Positions 46,186-54,257 of a stretch of DNA of 64,000 bases are shown here, piece after piece (within the stretch, counting starts at the first letter, position 1; each line of letters starts with the position of its first letter). The notes beneath the pieces are model-generated. The model did not search any database. It was not told the origin of the DNA and saw only the letters and a program-made list of their open reading frames with translations. The DNA comes from Rhodanobacter thiooxydans (lineage in GTDB: Bacteria > Pseudomonadota > Gammaproteobacteria > Xanthomonadales > Rhodanobacteraceae), in assembly GCF_030291135.1 (NCBI RefSeq), contig NZ_CP127409.1:2728001-2792000 (forward strand). The letters run 5' to 3'. Position numbers and translations under genes: made by a program.

Positions 46186-46797
46186 TTACGGCGCCTTGCC
46201 GGCCTGTAGTTTCTGCACGATGGCCAGTGCCTGTTTCACGTGCTCGTCGGGGCGCAGGTGGTCGGTCTCCGAGGAAAGCGTGGCCACGATCTTGCCGTCG
46301 CCGGCGATGACGAAGGTCGTGCGCGGGATGAACGCGTGATCGATCTCAACGCCACGCACGTCCTTCATGCCCGGTCGCGCCGCCATCGCCTCCAGGCCGT
46401 ACGAAAGAGCGACCTTGACCTCGGCGTCCGAGGCGACCGGGAACTTGCCTGCGCAGTACTTCGGATCCGCCGAGAAAGCATCGAGCCGCTCGATGCTGTC
46501 GGCCGACACGCCGATGATGGTCGCGCCGGCCGCGTCGAACTTGTCCCGCGCGACCGCAAACGTGTGCGCTTCGAGATCGCAGCCCCCGGTGTACGCCGAC
46601 GGGTAGAAGTACACCACGACCGGACCTTTCCTGAGCGCATCGGCCAGCGAGAAGGTGAACTCCTTGCCGGCCTGGCTGGCCTGGGCGGTGAACGTCGGCG
46701 CCACGGCGCCGGGCGCGAGCGCGGCGGCCGCCGGCATCGCCGAAGCCAGCGCAAGCAGCGCACCCAATGCCATCGATCCCGCAAAACGCTTTTTCAT
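46186..46797 (-). CDS. Exported peroxiredoxin (AhpC/TSA, Bcp-like)
   Basis: 203-residue thiol peroxidase with a signal peptide (MKKRFAGSMALGALLALASA...AAA). The peroxidatic cysteine is C73 in YPSAYTGGCDLEAHTF, where the usual Bcp motif is TPGCT. A second cysteine, C115 in DPKYCAGKFP, may resolve it. The Arg of the catalytic site lies in IPRTTFVI (about 166). It should reduce peroxides in the periplasm. GAGGAT stands before the ATG. It lies between the ABC exporter and the HPr-kinase-like gene on the same strand, each separated by more than 180 bases, so it is probably a single gene. Confidence 0.9.
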   Translation of the reverse strand: MKKRFAGSMALGALLALASAMPAAAALAPGAVAPTFTAQASQAGKEFTFSLADALRKGPVVVYFYPSAYTGGCDLEAHTFAVARDKFDAAGATIIGVSADSIERLDAFSADPKYCAGKFPVASDAEVKVALSYGLEAMAARPGMKDVRGVEIDHAFIPRTTFVIAGDGKIVATLSSETDHLRPDEHVKQALAIVQKLQAGKAP

Positions 46798-47046
46798 TGC
46801 CGTGATCCTCGTGAGGGGGCATCGCCCCGGCCAGAGTCCATCCCGACCGGCCGTGCCCGTTGGACGTGAAACGTGAACCCGCGGAAACCCGAGCTTACTT
46901 CGTTGCTGCCACCTTGCGGATGCTCCGATCGAGCCCTGGCCCGTCATGGCTGCAAAAGCCTGAAGCCGCTGTCTTCGGGCGGCACCGAACCACCGCCCAC
47001 AGGCACCCGCCCGGATCTTTCCTGAGGAAAGCCTTGCGCGGCGCGA

Positions 47047-48054
47047 TCACGGCGCATCGTCCAGCAGTTCCCACAACGCCGCCACGCCGTCCCGCGGATG
47101 CTTGCCGCGGCGCAACTCGTGCACGCCCATCGCCATCATCCGCTGCGCGAAGCAGGGCCAGCCGGGCTGGCCGGACGCATACGGCTGATCTGCGGACAAT
47201 CGCGCGGCGACATCGGCAGCCGGAACCGTGCTCAGCAAGGCGGTGGCGTCGTCGGTGGGCTGGGCCGAAACCAGCACGGTGCCGACCAGTTCCAGTGGAG
47301 CCGCGGCGAGCCGGCCGGGTCCCCGCCTCAGGTCGGCTTCGAACTTCTCCACCCCGCTGCGGCGGCGGATCACCGGCGCCCCGCTGATCCAGCGCCGGGC
47401 ACCGGCGGGGTCGACGAATCGCAGCGCATCGGCCTGCACGTGCAGGTAGTTGGCCACGCCGGTGGCGAGCATGGCGTGCGGCTGCACGAACACCGCGTCC
47501 TCGGCGAGAAAATCCATGCCTTGCAGCAGGGCGAGCAAAGCCAGCGTCGATTTGCCCGAGCCGCTGGCGCCCAGCAGCAGGACGCCCTTGCCCCGCCGGC
47601 CCACGCAGGCACCGTGCAGCGGAACCAGGCCCTGCCCGCGCGTGGCCAAGGTGAACACGGCGAACTCGATGAGTTCGTAGCGCAGATGGTAGGGCCGCTC
47701 CAGCATGTCGGCGGAGGCCACCACCAGGGCCCGCTGCTGCGCGGGCGCCAGCATCACGTAGTTCGACGCGTCCATGACGCCGCAGATCCAGCCGGCTCCC
47801 GCCTGCACCTGCACCGGCGGTGGTTCGCCCCCGCCCGGCGACAGCCGCGGCGGCGACAGCTGCAGCTCGATGCGGAACTCCGGCACCGCCGCCGGCAGAC
47901 GGTGCGGCGGCAGGCCGCCGTAAGCGGCCTCGACCAGCTGCAGCAGCGCCTCGCTCGCGCTTTCGAAACGGAAGCGCCCGCCGAGTATCTGCCGGCTCAC
48001 GGCACGGCGGCAGCCGGATCGCTCGCGGAAAGGATCCGCGCAGGCGTCCCGCAT
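47047..48054 (-). CDS. HPr kinase-like P-loop protein
   Basis: 335-residue protein with a C-terminal HPr-kinase/phosphorylase-type domain. The Walker A motif GASGSGKST is near residues 161-169, preceded by VPLHGACVGRRGKGVLLL and followed by DFLAEDAVFV. Bacterial relatives of this kind sit in lasso-peptide and polysaccharide clusters rather than in sugar regulation; in paeninodin synthesis such a kinase phosphorylates the precursor peptide. The N-terminal half (1-140) has no motif I recognise. The ATG at 48054 was chosen; a GTG 10 codons upstream is possible, and neither has a strong ribosome site. It is divergent from the radical SAM, nucleotidyltransferase and methyltransferase operon. The substrate is unknown. 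Confidence 0.75.
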   Translation of the reverse strand: MRDACADPFRERSGCRRAVSRQILGGRFRFESASEALLQLVEAAYGGLPPHRLPAAVPEFRIELQLSPPRLSPGGGEPPPVQVQAGAGWICGVMDASNYVMLAPAQQRALVVASADMLERPYHLRYELIEFAVFTLATRGQGLVPLHGACVGRRGKGVLLLGASGSGKSTLALLALLQGMDFLAEDAVFVQPHAMLATGVANYLHVQADALRFVDPAGARRWISGAPVIRRRSGVEKFEADLRRGPGRLAAAPLELVGTVLVSAQPTDDATALLSTVPAADVAARLSADQPYASGQPGWPCFAQRMMAMGVHELRRGKHPRDGVAALWELLDDAP

Positions 48055-48346
48055 GTCGCCGTGAGGAGTCGATGCCGTCGTCACCGATCGAGTTGCCCCG
48101 CCCAGAGGTGGTTGCACGATGTGGCGAATCCGCAGCGGGTCGCCTGGCCTTGAGTGCGCGGCCACGGCGAAAAGGTTGTCCGGGCGCCCCGCTGACGGCG
48201 CCGCGGCACCGGCAACCCGCACGGACCGCCACGCGAGGCAACCGAAGCGCCGCGCGCCGGCACTCACGTCCCGGCAGCATCGACGAGGAGGCCGGTTTCC
48301 CTCGCCGCTGCCGCCATTCCCGCGACGAGATCGAGGCCACTTCGCG
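48055..48346. promoter_or_regulatory. Divergent region between the HPr-kinase-like gene and the radical SAM operon
   Basis: 292 bases. No clear promoter elements or hairpins were seen. An Arg-rich 93-codon reading at 48072-48353 overlaps the next start but does not look like a real protein. Confidence 0.35.
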
Positions 48347-49849
48347 ATGCTGAAGATTCAGGTCGGCCACTCCTACTTCCTCAGGTACGACCCCAAGCAA
48401 TGGGAACGCGGCAAGCCCTATCCCCCGCTGGCCACGATCCAGATCGCCGCGCTGCTGCGGCGGCGGGGCCACGACGTCGCCCTGTTCGACGCGATGCTTG
48501 CCGATGGCGTCGAGGATTACGCAGCCGCCGTGCGCGCCGCGCAGCCGGATGTCGTGGTCCTCTACGAGGACAATTTCAACTACCTGACCAAGATGTGCCT
48601 CGGCCGCATGCGCGAGGCGGCGTGCCGGATGATCGCGCAAGCGCATGCGCGCGGCGCCCGCGTGATCGTGGCCGGCTCCGACGCGTCGGATCAGCCGGGC
48701 CCCTTCCTCGCCGCCGGCGCGGACGCGGTGCTGCTGGGCGAAGGGATCGCGGCGCTGCTGGAACTGATCGAGCGGCTGGAGCGCGACCCGACCATCACCG
48801 CCCGCCACTGGCTCGACGGCATCGACGGCATCGCCACGCAAGTGGACGGCCAGACCCAGGCGCGACGCATCGGCGCCATGCCGCCGGACCCCCGGCTGGT
48901 CGGTCCGCCGGCCTGGGACCTGGTGGATATCGCGCGCTACCGCAGCCTGTGGCGCGAACGGCACGGCTACTTCAGCCTCAACATGGCGGCGTCGCGGGGC
49001 TGCCCGTTTCGCTGCAACTGGTGCGCCAAGCCGATCTGGGGCAACCACTACAAGCAGCGCAGCGCCGACGACGTGGCGGCGGAGATGATCTACCTGAAAC
49101 AGGCGTTCGGGCCCGATCACATCTGGATGGCCGACGACATCTTCGGCTTCCACGTCGACTGGGTTGCGCAGTTCGGAGCGCGCCTGCGCAGCGCCGGTGG
49201 ATCGGTTCCGTTCACCATCCAGACCCGCGCCGACCTGATGAGCGAGCGCATGACCGACGCACTCGAACAGGCCGGCTGCGCCGAGGCGTGGCTGGGTGCC
49301 GAAAGCGGCAGCCAGCGCGTGCTGGACAGCATGGCCAAGGGCACCCGGGTCGCCGACCTGGTTGCGGCCCGGGTGCGGCTCGGCCGGCGCGGCATCCGCG
49401 TGGGCTTCTTCATCCAGCTCGGCTATCTGGGCGAACAGCTGGACGACCTGCTGGCGACCCGCGAACTGGTGGCGCAAGCCGCGCCCGACGACATCGGCGT
49501 GAGCGTCTCCTATCCGCTGCCGGGAACCAAGTTCTACGACAAGGTCAAGGCCCAGCTTGGCGACAAGACGCATTGGCGGGACAGCGGCGACCTGGCCATG
49601 ATGTTCCACGGCGCCTATGACTCGGACTTCTACCGCAGCGTGCGCGACCTGCTGCACGAGCAGGTCACGCTGCAGCAATCGAAGGCCACCGACCCGCCGG
49701 AGCGCCACCGGCAGGCGAGCGCGGCACTCGATGCCAAATGGGATGCGCTGGTCGCATCTGAACGGGCGCACCGCAGCGAGGATGCGACGACGACGAAGCG
49801 AATCGATATCCGGCTGCTCCCCCATGCTGCCGCCGCTCAAAGTCGTTAG
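48347..49849 (+). CDS. B12-binding-domain radical SAM enzyme (first)
   Basis: 500-residue radical SAM protein. The N-terminal cobalamin-binding-like fold (about 1-150) has LLRRRGHDVALFDAML, QPDVVVLYED and VIVAGSDAS...GADAVLLGEG. The radical SAM barrel carries the 4Fe-4S cluster motif C219-x3-C223-x2-C226 (GCPFRCNWC) and the GE-like WLGAESGSQRVLDSM segment. Relatives act as methylases or ring-forming enzymes on unreactive carbons. The DxHxxG cobalamin signature is not evident, so cobalamin binding is uncertain. GAGG lies 11 bases before the ATG. It overlaps the nucleotidyltransferase gene by 26 bases. The substrate is unknown; a glycan, lipid or peptide intermediate would all fit. Confidence 0.85.
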   Translation: MLKIQVGHSYFLRYDPKQWERGKPYPPLATIQIAALLRRRGHDVALFDAMLADGVEDYAAAVRAAQPDVVVLYEDNFNYLTKMCLGRMREAACRMIAQAHARGARVIVAGSDASDQPGPFLAAGADAVLLGEGIAALLELIERLERDPTITARHWLDGIDGIATQVDGQTQARRIGAMPPDPRLVGPPAWDLVDIARYRSLWRERHGYFSLNMAASRGCPFRCNWCAKPIWGNHYKQRSADDVAAEMIYLKQAFGPDHIWMADDIFGFHVDWVAQFGARLRSAGGSVPFTIQTRADLMSERMTDALEQAGCAEAWLGAESGSQRVLDSMAKGTRVADLVAARVRLGRRGIRVGFFIQLGYLGEQLDDLLATRELVAQAAPDDIGVSVSYPLPGTKFYDKVKAQLGDKTHWRDSGDLAMMFHGAYDSDFYRSVRDLLHEQVTLQQSKATDPPERHRQASAALDAKWDALVASERAHRSEDATTTKRIDIRLLPHAAAAQSR

Positions 49850-51044
49850 GGCCGGCCTGCGCCGCACCACCGAGGCGCTCGCCGCGGAGCTGGCGCGGCC
49901 GGGCAGCGTCACGCCGCCGTGGAGTGCGCTCGACTGGCAGCTGGCGGCGGTCGCCGCGGCCGTGCATGGGGTGTCGCCGCTGCTGTGCCGATGCTGCGTG
50001 TGGCGGAACCCCTCCTGGCAATCGTTCCTGACCGACCAGCGTGAACACGTCGAGCATCGCCATCAACGCATCGATACGCTGCTGCAGCGCATCGATGCCG
50101 GCGCCCGCGCTCGCGGCATCGCCCTCGTCGCGCTGAAGGGCTCCGCCTTGCACGCGCTCGGCATCTACGCGCCCGGCGACCGGCCGATGGCCGACATCGA
50201 CCTGCTGGTCCGCGCGGAGGATGCCGCGCCGGCGATCGCGCTGCTGCAGGAGCTGGGCTACGTGGAGTCGTTCGCCGGGTGGAAGCACCGGGTGTTCAGG
50301 CCGGCGGCCGGCGCTCCCTTTGCCGGCCTTGGGGAGCACCGCGACACGCCGGTCAACATCGAGCTGCACACGCGCATCCAGGAGCGGCTGCCGGTCACCG
50401 CGGTGGACATCACCGCGCGCATCCATCCGCCACAGCCGCGGCCCGGACTGAACCCCTACCCGTCGCCCGGCGCGCTGATGAACCACCTGCTGCTGCATGC
50501 TGCCGGCAACCTCTGCAACCGCAGCCTGCGCCTGCTCCATCTGCACGACATCGCGCTGCTCTCGGCACGCTTGTCCGCGGGCGACTGGAACGTGCTGTGG
50601 GACGACCCGGCCGGCGACGCTCCCTGGTATGCGCTGCCGCCACTGCTGCTGACTGCGCGCTACTACCCGGACGCAATCGCGGCCGACGTGCTGGCACGGC
50701 TCGCCACCTGTTGCCCTACCCTGCTGCGGATGGCATCGCGCCGCCAGACCCTGACCCGCGTTTCGTCCTCCGACCTGTGGCTGCATGCGCTGCACGGCAT
50801 CGAATGGTCGCGTTCCCTCGGCGAACTCGGGCGCTACCTCGGGCAGCGAGTCAGGCCCACGCAGGAGGCCAACCGGGAGCGTACCGACATGCTGCGCACG
50901 CAGCTCTGGCTGCAGCAGGGGTCGAACTGGACCGGTCTGTCGCACGGACGACGCATCCTTGCCTGGCTGACCCGACCGGTACCGCGGATGGACACGATGT
51001 TCGCAGTGCGCGCGGCCCTGGAAGGCCCGGCGCCCGCGCCGTAG
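49824..51044 (+). CDS. Nucleotidyltransferase-family protein (NTP_transf_5-like)
   Basis: 406-residue protein of the uncharacterised nucleotidyltransferase family. The core ALKGSALHALGIYAPGDRPMADIDLLV (about 104-131) is the family hallmark: ALKG, then RPMxDIDLLV with the two catalytic aspartates of the Pol-beta fold. Members are found with HPr-kinase-like proteins in lasso-peptide clusters and with exopolysaccharide genes. The start overlaps the radical SAM stop by 26 bases, and the methyltransferase follows 9 bases after its stop, so the three are one operon. The reaction is not known; transfer of a nucleotide to a protein, peptide or small acceptor is possible. Confidence 0.78.
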   Translation: MLPPLKVVRAGLRRTTEALAAELARPGSVTPPWSALDWQLAAVAAAVHGVSPLLCRCCVWRNPSWQSFLTDQREHVEHRHQRIDTLLQRIDAGARARGIALVALKGSALHALGIYAPGDRPMADIDLLVRAEDAAPAIALLQELGYVESFAGWKHRVFRPAAGAPFAGLGEHRDTPVNIELHTRIQERLPVTAVDITARIHPPQPRPGLNPYPSPGALMNHLLLHAAGNLCNRSLRLLHLHDIALLSARLSAGDWNVLWDDPAGDAPWYALPPLLLTARYYPDAIAADVLARLATCCPTLLRMASRRQTLTRVSSSDLWLHALHGIEWSRSLGELGRYLGQRVRPTQEANRERTDMLRTQLWLQQGSNWTGLSHGRRILAWLTRPVPRMDTMFAVRAALEGPAPAP

Positions 51045-51053
51045 CACCCGCCC

Positions 51054-52013
51054 ATGTCGCTGGCGCTACCAGCATCGGATACATCACCCACCCGCCATGC
51101 CGCGGAGGTGACGGCGCTGGCGGGTCTGCGACTGCGCTGTCCTCGCTGCGGAACGGCCATCGGCACACTGGATTGCCCGGCATGCGGCTTCGTCATCGTG
51201 ATCGACGACGGCATCGCCCATGCACTGCCACCCGAATCGGCCGCACACCACGCGCGATTCATGGCCGACTATGAGCGGATCAGGACGTCGGAAGGCCGCG
51301 GCAGCGAAAGTGGAGCGTTCTATCTCGCCCTTCCCTACCGCGACACCACGGGAAGGGATCGCCGCCAGTGGCGGATGCGTGCGCGCAGCTACGACTACCT
51401 CGTGCGGCGGCTGCCGCAAGGGGGCCGCATCCTCGACCTCGGTGCAGGCAACGGCTGGATGAGTTTTCGTCTGGCGCTGGCCGGGTATCGGCCGACCGCG
51501 GTCGACCTGCTCGACAACGATCGCGACGGGCTGGGTGCGGCACGGCACTACCGGGCGCGCCTGCCGGCACTGTTTCCGCGCTTCCAGGCTGAGATGTGCC
51601 GCCTGCCGTTCGCGGACGAGCAGTTCGACGCCGCCGTGTTCAATGCCTCGTTCCATTACGTCGAAGACGGCGAAGCGTGCCTGCGCGAAGCTTTGCGCTG
51701 CGTGCGCAAGGGCGGCATGGTGATCATCAGCGACACGCCGTGGTACGCCCACGACGCGAGCGGCCGGCAGATGCTGGCCGAGCGTCGCGAAGTTTTTCTG
51801 CGCCGCCATGGCACGGCCGCCGATGCCATCGCCAGCTTGGGCTATCTCACCGACGAGCGCCTGCGCCATATGGCAGACGCGCTGTCAATTCGCTGGGAGG
51901 TGCATCGTCCCTGGTACGGCCTGCGCTGGGCGCTGCGCCCGCTCATCGCGAAACTTCGTGGCCGTCGCGAGCCTTCAAGGTTTCGACTTTACGTCGCCCG
52001 CAAGCCCAGCTGA
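51054..52013 (+). CDS. SAM-dependent methyltransferase with N-terminal zinc ribbon
   Basis: 319 residues. A zinc ribbon at the start (C29-x2-C32, C41-x2-C44: RCPRCG and DCPACG) is followed by a class I methyltransferase fold with ILDLGAGNGWMS (about 127-138), VDLL at strand 2 and FDAAVFNASFHYVED at motif IV (about 200-214). The layout resembles RlmA- and UbiE-like proteins, but the neighbours (radical SAM, nucleotidyltransferase) point to a pathway intermediate as substrate. It is third in its operon. Its last 39 bases overlap the end of the convergent glycosyltransferase gene. Confidence 0.85.
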   Translation: MSLALPASDTSPTRHAAEVTALAGLRLRCPRCGTAIGTLDCPACGFVIVIDDGIAHALPPESAAHHARFMADYERIRTSEGRGSESGAFYLALPYRDTTGRDRRQWRMRARSYDYLVRRLPQGGRILDLGAGNGWMSFRLALAGYRPTAVDLLDNDRDGLGAARHYRARLPALFPRFQAEMCRLPFADEQFDAAVFNASFHYVEDGEACLREALRCVRKGGMVIISDTPWYAHDASGRQMLAERREVFLRRHGTAADAIASLGYLTDERLRHMADALSIRWEVHRPWYGLRWALRPLIAKLRGRREPSRFRLYVARKPS

Positions 52014-53120
52014 TTCCCGCGATTCCGTGCATGCGTGGCGGTACAGCGCATCGAACAGGCGCGCGGTGCTGTCGGCGTCTTCCAGCAGCGCCCGGCACTG
52101 CGCGGCTTGGACCATGCGCAGCCGCAGCGGTTCGTCCGCAAGCACCTGTCGGACGGCATCGGCCAGCGCATCCGCGTCGCCGACGGGCACGCTGCGGGCC
52201 GCCGCAGGCGACCACTCCACAAAGTGCCCGACCCCCGTACCCACCGCCGGCACGCCGGCTACCGCTGCCTCCAGCAGCACCAGCGGACCGGCTTCGTGCA
52301 GCGACGACATCACCAGCAGGTCGGCCGCTTCCATCAACGGGCGCAGTTCGCGTTGCGTCTTGAAGCCAAGGAAGTTGACGCAGTTTTCCAACCCGAGCTG
52401 GTGAACCAGCTGCTGCATCTCGCCCTGCAAAGTGTCCACGCCGACGATATCCATGCGAAAGGCCAGCCCGGCGTCGCGCAACATGGCCAGTGCGCGCAGC
52501 AGGATCGGCTGATCCTTCACCCGGTTGAGGCTGGCCACGTGGATCAAACGCGCCGGACCGGCGCGGCGCGCACGCGGCGCGAGCGGCGGCCAAGTCCGCA
52601 GGTCGACGCCGAGCGGCACGCGCCGGGCCGCCACGCCGAGCGCGCGCAGCGCCTCGATGACCGGCGCGCTGGCCGCCGTGACGACATCGGCGGCGCGCAG
52701 CACGCACGCCTCGCGCAGCCGTCCCTTCCATTGCAGCCGCCCGCCATAGTCGATCGCGTGCAGCGCAACCAGCTCGCCGCCGGCGACATGCACCAGGCTC
52801 GGCAGCCGCAGCAGCCTGGCCGCGGCCACGGCCACCAGGCCGCACGAGCCGGAGAAGATCGCCTGGATCCGGTCGAACGGCGCGCGGCGATGCTCGGCGC
52901 GGATCGCCGCGATCGCGCGCCATCGGGTCCAGCCGGCGCCGATGTTGTGGATGCTCGCGCCAGCAAGTTCCCAGCGGCCCGCCGCCGCCTCCTGCTGCAG
53001 CGCGAAGACGTGCACCTCGTGGGTGCGCGCCAGTCGTTCGATCAGCGCCAGCAAGGCCGGAATCACCCGGTACTCGCCGCTGCGATCCACCCCGCCCGGC
53101 ACCACCAGCGCGAGTTTCAC
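51975..53120 (-). CDS. GT4-family glycosyltransferase
   Basis: 381-residue GT-B fold enzyme. N-terminal LALVVPGGVDRSGEYRVIPAL is the acceptor-domain start. The C-terminal donor domain has LIHVASLNRVKDQPILLRAL and the EAGPLVLLEAAVAGVPAVGT segment (about 285-305), the E-x7-E motif of retaining GT4 enzymes. The GTG start at 53120 overlaps the preceding glycosyltransferase stop as GTGA and has GGAG 7 bases upstream. A longer reading to 53171 is not needed. It is the last gene of a six-gene leftward operon. It probably adds one sugar to a lipid-linked or small-molecule acceptor; donor and acceptor are unknown. Confidence 0.88.
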   Translation of the reverse strand: MKLALVVPGGVDRSGEYRVIPALLALIERLARTHEVHVFALQQEAAAGRWELAGASIHNIGAGWTRWRAIAAIRAEHRRAPFDRIQAIFSGSCGLVAVAAARLLRLPSLVHVAGGELVALHAIDYGGRLQWKGRLREACVLRAADVVTAASAPVIEALRALGVAARRVPLGVDLRTWPPLAPRARRAGPARLIHVASLNRVKDQPILLRALAMLRDAGLAFRMDIVGVDTLQGEMQQLVHQLGLENCVNFLGFKTQRELRPLMEAADLLVMSSLHEAGPLVLLEAAVAGVPAVGTGVGHFVEWSPAAARSVPVGDADALADAVRQVLADEPLRLRMVQAAQCRALLEDADSTARLFDALYRHACTESRESAGLAGDVKSKP

Positions 53121-54253
53121 GACGCTCTCCGGCGCCGCTCGTCGTGCACCTGCGCGTAGGCAGCGGCCCATTGCCGGCCTACCGCAGTGAATGACAGCGC
53201 GGCGTCGAAATGGGCGCGCACCTGTGCCGCCGGCGGCCGGTCAGCGGCGGCAGCGACCAGCGCCTCGGCCAGCTGTGTCGCCTCGCCGCAAGCCCACAGC
53301 TGACCGACGCCGCTGTCGCCGATCAGCGCGCGAAAGGAGGGAATATCCGTGAGCACCGGCGTGACGCCGCAAGCCAGCGCTTCGAGCGCGGCGTAACCGC
53401 AACTTTCGGCGCGGCTGCCCGAGACGAACAGGTCGGCCGCGCGCATCAGCAGCTCGACCTGCGCGTGCGCCACCGTGCCCAGCAAGTGCACGCGCCCGGC
53501 AAGCTGCGGATCGCGCGCGCTGCGCGCCCGCACCGCGCCGAGCAGCGGCGCGCTGCCGAAGGCGCACCACAACTGCAGGTCGGGCAGCCGCCGCGCAGCC
53601 AGGCTGACGCCGTCGAGCACGCTCAACGGGTCCTTGCCGGCATTCAGATGCCCCACCCACAGCACGCCGGGATCGCCATGCAGGCCGGTGCTGGCGCGGG
53701 CATCGGCACGATGGCCGACGCTGAAACGGCTGCTGGATTCGGGTATCGCAAACTGCCGCGTGTGCGGCGCGAACAGCCCGGCCCGGACAAACGGTCGCGC
53801 CAGTTCGGGCGCGGTGAAGGCGACGCCGGCCAGCGCCGCATACCAGCGCCGCCACGGCGACCGCCGCCACCGGCGCGGCGGCCGATCGGCGTGGTCCTGC
53901 AGGATGATCGGCAGTCGCGGCAGGCACTGCGCGATGGCGAAGGCATCCTCGGCGAAACCCAGGCTGTGTCCGTGCAGCACGTCGATGCCGAGCTGGCCGA
54001 GCACGCCGGCGAAACGGCGGCCCCGCTCGGCCGCCGTCGCCAGCCCGCGGATGTCGACGAAGTGATAGTCGATGCCGTCGCGCATGATCCGCTCCTCGCG
54101 CGCCGCCGCCTGGATCACCGACACGCGGGTGCCGGCGCTGGCGACTGCCTCGGCGATGTCCGCCAGCGAGTGCCATCGTTCCAGCACCGCGGCCGGCGCA
54201 AGTCCCGCCGGCGCGGGCAAAAAATTGAGCTGCGCGACGTGCACGGCGTGCAC
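53117..54253 (-). CDS. GT4-family glycosyltransferase
   Basis: 378-residue GT-B enzyme. N-terminal HVAQLNFLPAPAGLAP, DVLHGHSLGFAED (about 90-102), donor domain VLWVGHLNAGKDPLSVLDG (about 198) and VSGSRAESCGYAALEALACGVTPVLTD (about 285-311), containing the E-x7-E motif. The GTG start at 54253 is 4 bases after the radical SAM stop, which supports it; another GTG three codons later is possible. It is translationally coupled to the next glycosyltransferase by GTGA. Two linked GT4 enzymes suggest a disaccharide decoration of the product of this operon. Confidence 0.87.
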   Translation of the reverse strand: MHAVHVAQLNFLPAPAGLAPAAVLERWHSLADIAEAVASAGTRVSVIQAAAREERIMRDGIDYHFVDIRGLATAAERGRRFAGVLGQLGIDVLHGHSLGFAEDAFAIAQCLPRLPIILQDHADRPPRRWRRSPWRRWYAALAGVAFTAPELARPFVRAGLFAPHTRQFAIPESSSRFSVGHRADARASTGLHGDPGVLWVGHLNAGKDPLSVLDGVSLAARRLPDLQLWCAFGSAPLLGAVRARSARDPQLAGRVHLLGTVAHAQVELLMRAADLFVSGSRAESCGYAALEALACGVTPVLTDIPSFRALIGDSGVGQLWACGEATQLAEALVAAAADRPPAAQVRAHFDAALSFTAVGRQWAAAYAQVHDERRRRAS

Positions 54254-54257
54254 CCGG

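Noticed and set aside
47015-47029. CTTTCC-TGA-GGAAAG hairpin near the 3' end of the HPr-kinase-like gene
   Set aside because: The stem is only 6 bp with a 3-base loop, too weak to call a terminator.
48072-48353. 93-codon reading between the HPr-kinase-like and radical SAM genes, with AGGAG upstream and a stop overlapping the next start; considered as a precursor peptide or RRE protein
   Set aside because: The AGGAG is only 3 bases from the ATG, and the product is Arg/Pro/Ser-rich without leader, core or RRE features. It looks like a by-product of high GC.
46895-49912. 1005-codon minus-strand open frame over the HPr-kinase-like and radical SAM genes
   Set aside because: It runs across divergent real genes and their promoter region. 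The product has no domain, while the other frames give clear P-loop and radical SAM proteins.
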